The position numbers were made by a program, and so were the translations under genes. Positions 24,927-32,950 of a stretch of 64,000 nucleotides of DNA are shown one piece after another. A model generated the notes under the pieces. The model was given only the letters and a program-made list of their open reading frames with translations, searched no databases and was not told the origin of the DNA. The stretch is from NCBI RefSeq assembly GCF_014649115.1, contig NZ_BMSK01000010.1, positions 62,001 to 126,000 of the forward strand. The letters run 5' to 3'. Source of the DNA: Streptomyces eurythermus (GTDB taxonomy: Bacteria; Actinomycetota; Actinomycetes; Streptomycetales; Streptomycetaceae). How positions within the stretch are numbered: the first letter of the stretch is position 1; each line of letters opens with the position of its first letter.

Positions 24927-25478
24927 ATGCACGGACCGGTGTCGACAGCCTGGCTGCTGGTGGCGCTGTGCGCGGCGACCGGGGCCTACTGCCTGCTGCG
25001 GATGCGCAGCGGCGTGGCCGAGCAGCGCCGGGCCGCGGGCGGCGAGGCGCTGATGGGCTTCGGCATGGCCGCGATGGCCGTGCCGGCGGCGGTGTTCACG
25101 CCGCCGGGGTGGGCGTGGCCGGTGTACGCGGCCGTGTTCGGCGCGGCGGCGCTGCGCGCGCTGTGGGCCGTGCGCGACGGCCTCGGTCATCTGCACCACC
25201 TGGTGGGCAGCGCGGCGATGGTCTACATGGCGGTGGCGATGGCCGGCGCCCCGCCCGCCGCCCACCACGGTCACGGCGGCACCGGCACACCCTTGCTGAC
25301 CGGCGCCCTGCTGCTCTACTTCACCGGCTATGTGCTGCTCTCCGGCGCCCGGCTGGTGCCCGCCGCCGCTCCCGTGGCCGGGGCCGCGCCGGACCGCTGG
25401 GGCGACCGCCCGGAACTGGCCCGGGCATGCCGGCTGTCGATGGGGATCGGCATGGTGGCGATGCTGCTGGCGATGTGA
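24927..25478 (+). CDS. DUF5134 family membrane protein
   Basis: A 183-residue integral membrane protein with about five hydrophobic segments (VSTAWLLVALCAATGAYCLL, AMAVPAAVF, WAWPVYAAVFGAAALRALWAV, GTPLLTGALLLYFTGYVLLSGARL, SMGIGMVAMLLAM) and His-rich loops (HLHHLVGS, AHHGHGG). This is the actinobacterial DUF5134 pattern. Function unknown; the histidines hint at metal or haem contact (inference). ATG at 24927 is placed by GGGGAGG (24915-24921). Confidence 0.85.
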   Translation: MHGPVSTAWLLVALCAATGAYCLLRMRSGVAEQRRAAGGEALMGFGMAAMAVPAAVFTPPGWAWPVYAAVFGAAALRALWAVRDGLGHLHHLVGSAAMVYMAVAMAGAPPAAHHGHGGTGTPLLTGALLLYFTGYVLLSGARLVPAAAPVAGAAPDRWGDRPELARACRLSMGIGMVAMLLAM

Positions 25479-25652
25479 GGACGGCGTCGTGGGCGACGTG
25501 TTCGCGCGGGTGCCGGTGTCCGCGGAGGTACCGGGGTCCGCCGAGGTACCGGTGCCCGCGTCCGCGGACGTTCGCGACGAGCCCGGGAGCCTCCGCCCGC
25601 TTCCGGTCATGCCGGGCTTGGCCGTGGCCGCCGTATCCACAAAGATCGCGGC

Positions 25653-26405
25653 ATGCGCGATCGTCCCACCGCTCCCCCTCCGCCGCCGCCCTCCTCCTCG
25701 TCCCCGCCGCCGGCCGCCTCCGGCCCGCCGCCGCACCGCGCGGCGGGCCGGGCCGCCGTGGTGGCCGCCCTGGTGCTCGGGGTCTGCTCGGTCCTGCTGC
25801 TGGTCCTCGTCGCGGTGCGCTGGCACCCGCTGCTCACGCTGGACGGCGACATCGCCCGCGCCACCCACCGCTGGGCGGTCCGCGACCGGGCGGTGACACG
25901 GGCCTGCCGGGTGCTGACGGACTGGGTGTGGGACCCGCTGACCATGCGCCTGGTGTGCGCGGCGGCGGCCGGGTGGCTGGTCTGGCGCCGCGCGGCGTGG
26001 TGGACCGCGCTGTGGCTGGCGGGCGCCGTCGCGCTGGCGACGATCGTGCAGCAGTCGGTGAAGGCCGCCGTCGGCCGCCCCCGCCCGGTCTGGCCGGACC
26101 CCGTCGACTCCGCCCACTACGCGGCCTTCCCGTCCGGTCACGCGCTGACCGCGACCGTGGTCTGCGGCCTGCTGCTGTGGCTGCTGCGCCGTCGCGGCGC
26201 GGGCCGCGCCCTGTGGCGTACGGCGGTGGCGGCGGCGGTCGTCTCGGTGGCCGGAGTGGGTGTCACCCGGGTCTGGCTGGGCGTCCACTGGGCCTCGGAC
26301 GTGCTCGGCGGATGGCTCTTCGGCGCGCTGCTGGTGGCGCTGGCGGTGCTGGTGTACGAGTGGGCGCGGAAGCGGCCGGGGCCCCCGGCGGGCCGACGGG
26401 GGTGA
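25653..26405 (+). CDS. PAP2-family phosphatase (membrane)
   Basis: A 250-residue membrane phosphatase. A Pro/Ser-rich cytoplasmic tail (1-30) leads into six membrane segments. The three PAP2 motifs are present: KAAVGRPRP, AFPSGHALTAT, and the third as TRVWLGVHWASDVLGG. Family enzymes dephosphorylate phosphatidate, undecaprenyl pyrophosphate or similar lipids; the substrate here is unknown. Confidence 0.92.
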   Translation: MRDRPTAPPPPPPSSSSPPPAASGPPPHRAAGRAAVVAALVLGVCSVLLLVLVAVRWHPLLTLDGDIARATHRWAVRDRAVTRACRVLTDWVWDPLTMRLVCAAAAGWLVWRRAAWWTALWLAGAVALATIVQQSVKAAVGRPRPVWPDPVDSAHYAAFPSGHALTATVVCGLLLWLLRRRGAGRALWRTAVAAAVVSVAGVGVTRVWLGVHWASDVLGGWLFGALLVALAVLVYEWARKRPGPPAGRRG

Positions 26406-26659
26406 AGTGGCGGGCGCGTCCGCCGTGTTACCCGGATCCCCAGGGACGCCGTGCGGCGTCGGGTCCGCCGGGTCCGGGCCGCGCGCGGTACCGGCCGAAA
26501 CCGGCCACGACGGCCCCGACAGGGCCGCGGACATGGTGTTTTGAGTGTCCGCCGGATGCCTGGCGCACTGTGCCGCCCGTCTGAGACGATCCCCCGCGTC
26601 GCCCCAGACGGACGGCTTCTCCGGGCGGCCCGAACACACGGGTGGCCCGATGCGTTGAG

Positions 26660-26684
26660 TATAGTTGGCTGGCAGCCAGTCAAC
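26660..26684 (+). promoter_or_regulatory. Promoter -10 and TetR-type operator
   Basis: TATAGT (26660-26665) is followed by a 21-bp palindrome at 26664-26684: arms GTTGGCTGGC and GCCAGTCAAC around a central A, with ten positions per arm and only one mismatched pair. It lies 14 bp before the TetR start, in an ideal place for autorepression. Confidence 0.75.
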
Positions 26685-26698
26685 GCAGGAGTTACAGG

Positions 26699-27364
26699 AT
26701 GTCCCCGCGCAGCGCTTCGGTCAATGAAGAATTGCGGCGGCGTTCCAGGGAACGGCTGTTGCAGGCCGCCGTCGAACTGGTGGGCGAGCGTGGGTTCGAG
26801 GCCACGACGCTGGGCGATATCGCCGACCGGGCCGGTTCGGCACGTGGACTGGTGTCGTACTACTTCCCCGGCAAGCGCCAGTTGGTGCAGTCCGCCGTGC
26901 ACCGGCTGATGCACCGCACGCTGGAGGAGGCGCTGGAGCGGGAGCCGCGCACCGAGGACGGCCGGGAGCGGCTGGCCCGGGCCATCGACGCGATCCTGGG
27001 CCTGGCCCGGGACCGGCCGGTGCTGATGCGCCAGCACATGGCGGGCCTGCTCCACGCCGAGGGCTTCGTGCAGTGCCCGGAGCAGCGCCGGCTGGCGGAG
27101 CTGCTCGGCGAGACCGTGGCCCGCTACGGTTCGCAGACGGTCTCGGCCGACTACCCGATGCTGCGGGCCCTGTTGATGGGCGCGGTCTACGCGGCGCTGG
27201 TGCCGGGCGTGCCGATGCCCGTACCGGTGCTGCGGGCCGAGCTGTTCCAGCGGTACGGGCTGGACTGGGAGATGGGCGTGCCCCCCGAGAGCGCGGACGC
27301 GAGGGCGGAGGACGAGGACCTGTCCCGGTTTTTCGCCACGGAGGAACGGCCGGAGCGGGCCTGA
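26699..27364 (+). CDS. TetR-family transcriptional regulator
   Basis: A 221-residue TetR regulator. The N-terminal HTH is RERLLQAAVELVGERGFEATTLGDIADRAGSARGLVSYYFPGKRQLV (recognition helix near GLVSYYF), followed by an all-helical ligand domain. ATG at 26699 follows AGGAG. An obvious palindrome overlaps its promoter. No divergent partner is close, so its regulon beyond itself is unclear; the next gene downstream is 206 bp away. Confidence 0.92.
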   Translation: MSPRSASVNEELRRRSRERLLQAAVELVGERGFEATTLGDIADRAGSARGLVSYYFPGKRQLVQSAVHRLMHRTLEEALEREPRTEDGRERLARAIDAILGLARDRPVLMRQHMAGLLHAEGFVQCPEQRRLAELLGETVARYGSQTVSADYPMLRALLMGAVYAALVPGVPMPVPVLRAELFQRYGLDWEMGVPPESADARAEDEDLSRFFATEERPERA

Positions 27365-27570
27365 GCGGGATCGGCGGTCGCCGAGGGGACCGGTCGCAGA
27401 GGGGGCCGGCGCCCGCTGCCGGGTGATCGGACACGCGGTGCGGTCGTACGGTCACGGCCCCTGACGAGCGCCTGCGCGTCCGGATCACTCCACCGGCCCT
27501 GCCCGGCCGGGCCTCGCGGTGCCATGCTGGAAGCGTCCGCACGCCCCTCCTTCGGGCAAGGAGTACCGCT

Positions 27571-28914
27571 GTGCTGCGTGTCGCCGTCGTCGGATCCGGG
27601 CCGAGCGGGTGTTACACCGCCCAGAGCCTGGTGCAGCGTGACCCGGGGGTCCTGGTGGACGTCCTGGACCGGCTGCCGTGCCCCTACGGCCTGGTCCGCT
27701 ACGGCGTCGCACCCGACCACGAGAAGATCAAGTCCCTCCAGGGCAGCCTGCGGACGGTGCTGGAGCACGAGCGGGTGCGGTTCCTCGGCGGGGTCCGGGT
27801 GGGCGGTCCCGGGGGTCTGCCGGTGGAGCGGCTGAGGGGGCTGTACCACGCGGTGGTGTACTGCGTGGGCGCCGCCAGCGACCGGCGGCTGGGGGTCCCC
27901 GGCGAGGACCTGCCGGGCAGCTTCTCGGCGACCGAGTTCGTCTCCTGGTACAGCGCGCACCCGGACGCGGCCGACGCCGGCTTCCTGCGCGGGGTGCGGT
28001 CGGCAGTGGTCATCGGGGTGGGCAATGTCGCGGTGGACGTCACCCGGATGCTGGTCCGGGGTGCCGCGGAGCTGCGCGGCACGGACATCCCGCAAGCCGC
28101 GCTGGACGCGCTGGCGGCGAGCGGGCTCACCGAGGTGCACATGGTGGGCCGGCGCGGCCCGGCGCAGGCCCGCTTCACCACCAAGGAGCTGCGCGAACTG
28201 GGCGCCCTGCCCGGCACCGGCGTGACCGTGGACAAGGACGACCTGGCGCTCGACCCGGCCGACCCCGGCGCGCTGCCGGCCGGACAGCGCCGCAATGTGG
28301 AGGTGCTGCGCGACTGGGCGGCGCGGCCCGCCGAGGGCGCCGCCCGGCGGGTCCGGCTGCGGTTCTTCCTGCGCCCGGTGGAGCTGCTCGAAGCCGGCGG
28401 CCGGGTGGGTGCCGTCCGCTTCGAGCGCACGGCGCCGGACGACCGGGGCGGCGTGACCGGGACCGGCCGGTACGAGGACCTGCCCGCGCAGTTGGTGCTG
28501 CGCTCGGTGGGCTATCGCGGAGTGCCCCTGGAGGGACTGCCGTTCGACGCCGCCGGCGGCACGGTCCCGCATCGCGAGGGACGCGTCCTGCGCGACGGCG
28601 TGCCCGCGCCGGGCGAGTACGTCGCCGGGTGGATCAAGCGCGGCCCGACCGGGGTCATCGGCACCAACCGGCCCTGCGCCAAGGAGACGGTGACCTCGCT
28701 GCTCGCGGACGCCCCCGCCCTCGCCCTCGCCGACGTGCCGGCGGATCCGGTCGCCGCGCTCCGGGCGATCGGCGTCGAGCCGGTGCCCTGGGGCGGCTGG
28801 CTGGCGATCGAGCGGGCCGAGGCCGAGCTGGGGGCGCGGCTGGGCCGGAGCGTGGTCAAGCTGTCCGACTGGGACGCCCTGCTGGCGGCGGCACGGGTGC
28901 CGCAGGTGTCGTAG
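27571..28914 (+). CDS. Ferredoxin/adrenodoxin-NADP+ reductase-like flavoprotein (FprA type)
   Basis: A 447-residue FAD/NADP oxidoreductase of the FprA/adrenodoxin reductase family, which passes electrons from NADPH to ferredoxins and so to cytochromes P450. Seen are VAVVGSGPSGCYTAQSL (FAD), PCPYGLVRYGVAPDHEKIKS, VVIGVGNVAVDVTRML (NADPH), the family block GRRGPAQARFTTKELRELG, and YVAGWIKRGPTGVIGTNRPCAKETV. GTG at 27571 follows AAGGAG. No ferredoxin or P450 gene is adjacent. Confidence 0.93.
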   Translation: MLRVAVVGSGPSGCYTAQSLVQRDPGVLVDVLDRLPCPYGLVRYGVAPDHEKIKSLQGSLRTVLEHERVRFLGGVRVGGPGGLPVERLRGLYHAVVYCVGAASDRRLGVPGEDLPGSFSATEFVSWYSAHPDAADAGFLRGVRSAVVIGVGNVAVDVTRMLVRGAAELRGTDIPQAALDALAASGLTEVHMVGRRGPAQARFTTKELRELGALPGTGVTVDKDDLALDPADPGALPAGQRRNVEVLRDWAARPAEGAARRVRLRFFLRPVELLEAGGRVGAVRFERTAPDDRGGVTGTGRYEDLPAQLVLRSVGYRGVPLEGLPFDAAGGTVPHREGRVLRDGVPAPGEYVAGWIKRGPTGVIGTNRPCAKETVTSLLADAPALALADVPADPVAALRAIGVEPVPWGGWLAIERAEAELGARLGRSVVKLSDWDALLAAARVPQVS

Positions 28915-29087
28915 CGCAGCGGGGGCGCCCGGGAGGCGGGACACACAGCGGCAACAGACCTGAAATCAACAAACTGTTCAAGACGCTTACGGTCTCCTCC
29001 TGTCCGGCCGTCCGGCCGCCTGGCTGTCCGAAGGCGCGGATGACCGGTTCCCGCCCCCGCCCGCCGCAGATGGAGACCTCAGACCTC

Positions 29088-30497
29088 ATGGCCACGACCA
29101 CAGCCGCGCACCCCGTCGACGAGATTCCCCCCGTCCGGCAGCTGGCCGCCTTCGGGCTCCAGCATGTGCTCGCCATGTACGCGGGCGCCGTCGCGGTGCC
29201 GTTGATCGTGGGCGGCGCGATGCGGCTGTCACCCGCCGACCTGGCGTATCTGATCACCGCGGACCTGCTGGTGTGCGGGATCGCCACGCTGATCCAGTGT
29301 GTCGGCTTCCGGTGGTTCGGGGTGCGGCTGCCGGTCATGCAGGGGTGCACGTTCGCGGCCGTGTCGCCGATGGTGCTGATCGGGACGACGGACGGCGGGC
29401 TGCCCGCGATCTACGGCTCCGTGATCGTCGCCGGGCTGGCGATCATGCTGCTGGCGCCGGTCTTCGGCAGACTGCTGCGCTTCTTCCCGCCGCTGGTGAC
29501 CGGCACGGTGATCCTGGTCATCGGGGTCTCGCTGCTGCCGGTCGCGGGCAACTGGGCGGCGGGCGGCGCCGGTTCGAAGGACTTCGGCGAGCCGCGGAAC
29601 CTGGCGCTGGCGGGCTTCGTACTGGCCGTGGTGCTCGGGGTGCAGCGGTTCGCGCCCGTCTTCCTCTCGCGGATCGCCGTGCTCGTCGGCATCGCGGCCG
29701 GGCTCGCGGTCGCCGTGCCGCTGGGGTTCACCGACTTCGGCGGGGTCGCCGACGCCGACTGGCTGGGCATCAGCACGCCGTTCCACTTCGGGGCGCCCGA
29801 GTTCCGGGCCTCCGCCATCGCGTCCATGCTGGTGGTGGCCCTGGTGTCGATGACCGAGACCACGGGGGACCTGATCGCCGTCGGCGAGCTGACCGGGCGG
29901 CGGGCCGAGCCGCGCACGCTGGCCGACGGGCTGCGCGCGGACGGTCTGTCGACCGTGCTGGGCGGGGTGTTCAACACCTTCCCGTACACGGCGTACGCGC
30001 AGAACGTGGGCCTGGTGGGGATGACCCGGGTGCGCAGCCGCTGGGTGGTCGCGGCGGCCGGCGGGATCCTGGTGCTGCTCGGCCTGCTGCCCAAGCTGGG
30101 CGCGGTGGTCGCGGCGGTCCCGGCGCCGGTGCTCGGCGGGGCCGGGCTGGTGATGTTCGGGACGGTCGCGGCGAGCGGGCTGCGGACGCTGAGCCGGGTC
30201 GACTTCCGGGGCAACGGCAACCTGACCGTGGTGGCCGTCTCGGTGGCGATCGGCACGCTGCCGGTGGGCGTGCCCACGCTGTACGCGAAGTTCCCGGACT
30301 GGTTCCAGACGGTGATGAACAGCGGCATCAGCGCGGGCTGCCTGTCCGCGATCGTGCTGAACCTGCTCTTCAACCACCTTCCGGGCAGGGGCGGTTCAGC
30401 CGCCGGCCGGGACGCGGGCGGCGTCGCCGAGCCGGGCGGCCTGGCGGTCGGCCGCGGCGAGGACGCTGTCGAGCAGCCCCGGGAAGAGGCTCTCTAG
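29088..30497 (+). CDS. NCS2-family xanthine/uric acid permease
   Basis: A 469-residue nucleobase:cation symporter-2 with about 12-14 membrane segments. Diagnostic segments are FGLQHVLAMYAGAVAVPLIVGGA near the N-terminus, the substrate-site VSMTETTGDLIAVGELTG, and FNTFPYTAYAQNVGLVGMTRVRSR (motif). These resemble xanthine/urate carriers more than uracil carriers. ATG at 29088 is favoured by GGAGA upstream; ATGs at 29070 and 29040 are alternatives. The last 34 codons overlap the opposing ArsR gene. Confidence 0.92.
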   Translation: MATTTAAHPVDEIPPVRQLAAFGLQHVLAMYAGAVAVPLIVGGAMRLSPADLAYLITADLLVCGIATLIQCVGFRWFGVRLPVMQGCTFAAVSPMVLIGTTDGGLPAIYGSVIVAGLAIMLLAPVFGRLLRFFPPLVTGTVILVIGVSLLPVAGNWAAGGAGSKDFGEPRNLALAGFVLAVVLGVQRFAPVFLSRIAVLVGIAAGLAVAVPLGFTDFGGVADADWLGISTPFHFGAPEFRASAIASMLVVALVSMTETTGDLIAVGELTGRRAEPRTLADGLRADGLSTVLGGVFNTFPYTAYAQNVGLVGMTRVRSRWVVAAAGGILVLLGLLPKLGAVVAAVPAPVLGGAGLVMFGTVAASGLRTLSRVDFRGNGNLTVVAVSVAIGTLPVGVPTLYAKFPDWFQTVMNSGISAGCLSAIVLNLLFNHLPGRGGSAAGRDAGGVAEPGGLAVGRGEDAVEQPREEAL

Positions 30498-30770
30498 ATC
30501 GTCCCGGCGCAGGCCGTTCATCTTGGCCGTGCCCCGGTAGACCTGCCGGACGACCCCGCTCTCCCGCAGCACCCGGAAGTGGTGCGTGGAGGTGGACTTG
30601 GTCACCGGCAGGTCGAACTGCGAACAGGTCAACTCCGCTTCCCTGGCGGCCAGTTCACGCACGATCTGCAACCGCAGCGGGTCGGACAGCGCGTGCAGCA
30701 CGGATTCCAGCCGGATGTGCTCACGATCCGGGTGCGGCAGCGCGCGGCCGGTGGCGGCTGTCTCGGTCAC
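30396..30770 (-). CDS. ArsR-type winged-helix transcriptional regulator
   Basis: A 124-residue regulator. The HTH spans HALSDPLRLQIVRELAAREAELTCSQFDLPVTKSTSTHHFRVLRESGVV (recognition helix KSTSTHHFRVL), with a typical ArsR wing (VYRGTAKMNGLRR). The metal-binding CxC of classical ArsR is absent; a single Cys lies in ELTCSQF. It is divergent from the old yellow enzyme gene, with palindromes in between, so it probably represses that gene and itself. Its 3-prime end overlaps the NCS2 permease by about 100 bp. Confidence 0.9.
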   Translation of the reverse strand: MTETAATGRALPHPDREHIRLESVLHALSDPLRLQIVRELAAREAELTCSQFDLPVTKSTSTHHFRVLRESGVVRQVYRGTAKMNGLRRDDLESLFPGLLDSVLAAADRQAARLGDAARVPAGG

Positions 30771-30811
30771 GGCGTCCGCCCTTCGTCACGGGACTTCTTC
30801 GATGACCATCG

Positions 30812-30869
30812 TACGAGATCCCTCGTAGTTCGACACCTGCCGTAGTTTCACGTTCATCGTAGTACGATG
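30812..30869. promoter_or_regulatory. ArsR-type operators in the divergent promoter region
   Basis: Two palindromes: TACGAG-4 nt-CTCGTA (30812-30827) and CATCGTA-G-TACGATG (30855-30869, perfect 7-bp arms). Related half-sites CATCGTACGA and CGTACGAAGG occur beside them. They flank the ArsR-type gene start and precede the old yellow enzyme. Confidence 0.7.
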
Positions 30870-30917
30870 GATGGCGTACGAAGGGATCAAGCCGTCCGCG
30901 ACGAAATGGAGTCCGTC

Positions 30918-31997
30918 ATGCCCGCGCTCTTCGAGCCCCTCACCCTGCGCGAAGTGACCGTCCCGAACCGGGTGTGGATGGCGCCGATGTGCCAGTACTC
31001 GGCCGAGCCCGAGGGTCCGCTCGCCGGTGTGCCGCACGACTGGCACTTCGCGCACTACGCGGCGCGGGCCGCCGGGGGCACCGGGCTGATCCTGACGGAG
31101 GCCACCGCGATCGCCCCCGAGGGCCGGATCTCCCCGTACGACCTCGGACTGTGGAACGACACCCAGGTGGAGGCCTTCCGGCGGATCACCCGCTTCCTCA
31201 CCGAGCAGGGCACCGTACCCGGCGTCCAGCTCGGTCACGCCGGCCGGAAAGCCTCGACCGACCGGACGTGGAAGGGCGGCGGGCCCGTCGGACCGGAGGC
31301 GCACGGCTGGCAGCCGCTCGCCCCGAGCGCGCTGCCGTTCGGCGAACACCACCCGGTGCCGACGGAACTGACGGTTGATCAGATCCAGGAGATCATCGGG
31401 CAGTTCGCCGCCGCCGCGCGCCGGGCGCTGGCCGCGGGCTTCGAGACCGTGGAGATCCACGGCGCCCACGGCTACCTGGTCAACGAGTTCCTCTCCCCGC
31501 ACACCAACCATCGCACGGACGCCTACGGCGGCTCCTACGAGAACCGCACCCGGTTCGCCCTCGAGATCGTGGACGCCGTACGCGAGGTGTGGCCCGCGGA
31601 GAAGCCGGTGCTCTTCCGCATCTCCGCCACCGACTGGCTGGACGAGGGCGGCTGGACTACGGACGACACGGTCCGCTTCGCCCGTGACCTGCACGCCCAC
31701 GGCGTGGATCTGCTCGACGTCTCCACCGGCGGCAACGCGAACGGCGTCAGCATCCCGACCGGGCCGGGCTACCAGGTGCCGTTCGCCGCCCGGGTGAAGG
31801 CCGAGACCCCGCTGCGGGCCGGCGCCGTCGGGCTGATCACCGAGACCGGGCAGGCCGAGAAGATCCTGGCGAACGGCGAGGCCGACGTGGTCCTGCTCGG
31901 CCGCGAGCTCCTCCGCAACCCGTCCTGGGCCCGGCAGGCCGCCCGCGAACTGGGCGCGGAGATCCGGGTGCCGATCCAGTACCACCGCTCGGTCTGA
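30918..31997 (+). CDS. Old yellow enzyme-type NADH:flavin oxidoreductase (YqjM class)
   Basis: A 359-residue FMN ene-reductase. Class-II (YqjM/thermophilic) features are seen: NRVWMAPMCQYSA (Cys in the FMN site), VQLGHAGRKAS, the catalytic His pair in EIHGAHGYLVNEFLSPHTNHRTDAYGG (motif), VSTGGN, and the C-terminal ADVVLLGRELLRNP. Reduces activated C=C bonds with NAD(P)H. ATG at 30918 follows GGAG; ATG at 30906 is an alternative. Divergent from the ArsR-type regulator that probably controls it. A strong terminator follows. Confidence 0.94.
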   Translation: MPALFEPLTLREVTVPNRVWMAPMCQYSAEPEGPLAGVPHDWHFAHYAARAAGGTGLILTEATAIAPEGRISPYDLGLWNDTQVEAFRRITRFLTEQGTVPGVQLGHAGRKASTDRTWKGGGPVGPEAHGWQPLAPSALPFGEHHPVPTELTVDQIQEIIGQFAAAARRALAAGFETVEIHGAHGYLVNEFLSPHTNHRTDAYGGSYENRTRFALEIVDAVREVWPAEKPVLFRISATDWLDEGGWTTDDTVRFARDLHAHGVDLLDVSTGGNANGVSIPTGPGYQVPFAARVKAETPLRAGAVGLITETGQAEKILANGEADVVLLGRELLRNPSWARQAARELGAEIRVPIQYHRSV

Positions 31998-32011
31998 CCC
32001 CGCCTCCGCCA

Positions 32012-32044
32012 CCCGGACCGCCCCGACGCCCGGGGCGGTCCGGG
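32012..32044 (+). terminator. Terminator after old yellow enzyme
   Basis: Perfect 14-bp stem CCCGGACCGCCCCG / CGGGGCGGTCCGGG with a 5-nt loop, 15 bp after the stop. Confidence 0.85.
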
Positions 32045-32141
32045 CCCGGTGCCGGTGGCCGTACGACCGGTAGGTTCCGCCCTGGCGGTCCAAGCGCTGT
32101 TCTCGTACCGCTGCACGGCCGAGTGGTGTACAGCAGTGACC

Positions 32142-32903
32142 ATGCCGAACCGAGTAGCCGTCCTGTCCGACATCCACGGAGTCCTGCCGGCCCTGGAGGC
32201 AGTACTAGCCGAACCGGACGTCGGCGCCGCCGACCACATCGTGCTCACCGGCGACATCGCCGCCGGCCCGCAACCGACCCAGGTTCTCGACCTGCTGACC
32301 AGCCTCGGCGACCGCGTCAGCTGGATCAGCGGCAACGCCGACCGCGAGCTCCTCGAATACCGCCGGGGTCAGCGCGACACGATCCCCGATCCGATCGCTC
32401 CCTGGGCAGCCGCACGACTTCGCGAGGACCATCTCGACCTTCTCGGCTCGTTGCCCAGGTCCCTCTCCCTGACCGTGAACGGCCTGGGAAAGGTGCTGTT
32501 CTGCCATGCCACCCCTCGTGACGACGAGGAGGTCGTCCTGGTCGACTCCCGTCCCGCCCGATGGCAGGAGGTCTTCGCCGGACTCGAATCCGACATCCGC
32601 ACCGTGGTCTGCGGTCACACCCACATGCCGTTCGTCCGCCTCGCCCACGGCCGACTGGTGATCAACCCCGGGAGCATCGGGATGCCCTACGGACGAACCG
32701 GAGCGCACTGGGCCCTCCTGGGGCCGGGTGCCGAACTCCGGACCACGCACTTCGACATCGAGACCGCCGTCACCCGGCTCCGCCGGGACTCGTCCTACCC
32801 CGGAATCGCCGAGTGGGCCGACTACTTCCTGCGTGCCCGCGCGACCGACGCCGATGCCCTCGCGGCCTTCGCCCCACGGGACGGACGCGACCACTGCCCG
32901 TGA
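32142..32903 (+). CDS. Metallophosphoesterase family protein
   Basis: A 253-residue calcineurin-like phosphoesterase of the YfcE/MJ0936 group. Motifs: AVLSDIHGVLPALEAVL (metal His/Asp), VLTGDIAAGP, ISGNADREL, LFCHATPRDD, VVCGHTHMPFVRL and INPGSIGMPYG. It probably hydrolyses phosphodiesters or phosphoproteins. Start ATG at 32142 has no SD, and GTG at 32136 is possible; leaderless translation is conceivable. Third-position GC looks slightly lower than in neighbours, a weak hint of transfer. Confidence 0.92.
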   Translation: MPNRVAVLSDIHGVLPALEAVLAEPDVGAADHIVLTGDIAAGPQPTQVLDLLTSLGDRVSWISGNADRELLEYRRGQRDTIPDPIAPWAAARLREDHLDLLGSLPRSLSLTVNGLGKVLFCHATPRDDEEVVLVDSRPARWQEVFAGLESDIRTVVCGHTHMPFVRLAHGRLVINPGSIGMPYGRTGAHWALLGPGAELRTTHFDIETAVTRLRRDSSYPGIAEWADYFLRARATDADALAAFAPRDGRDHCP

Positions 32904-32950
32904 CATTCACCGGTAGACGGCGTGTCGGTCGTCCCCGGCCGCCCCGGTCG

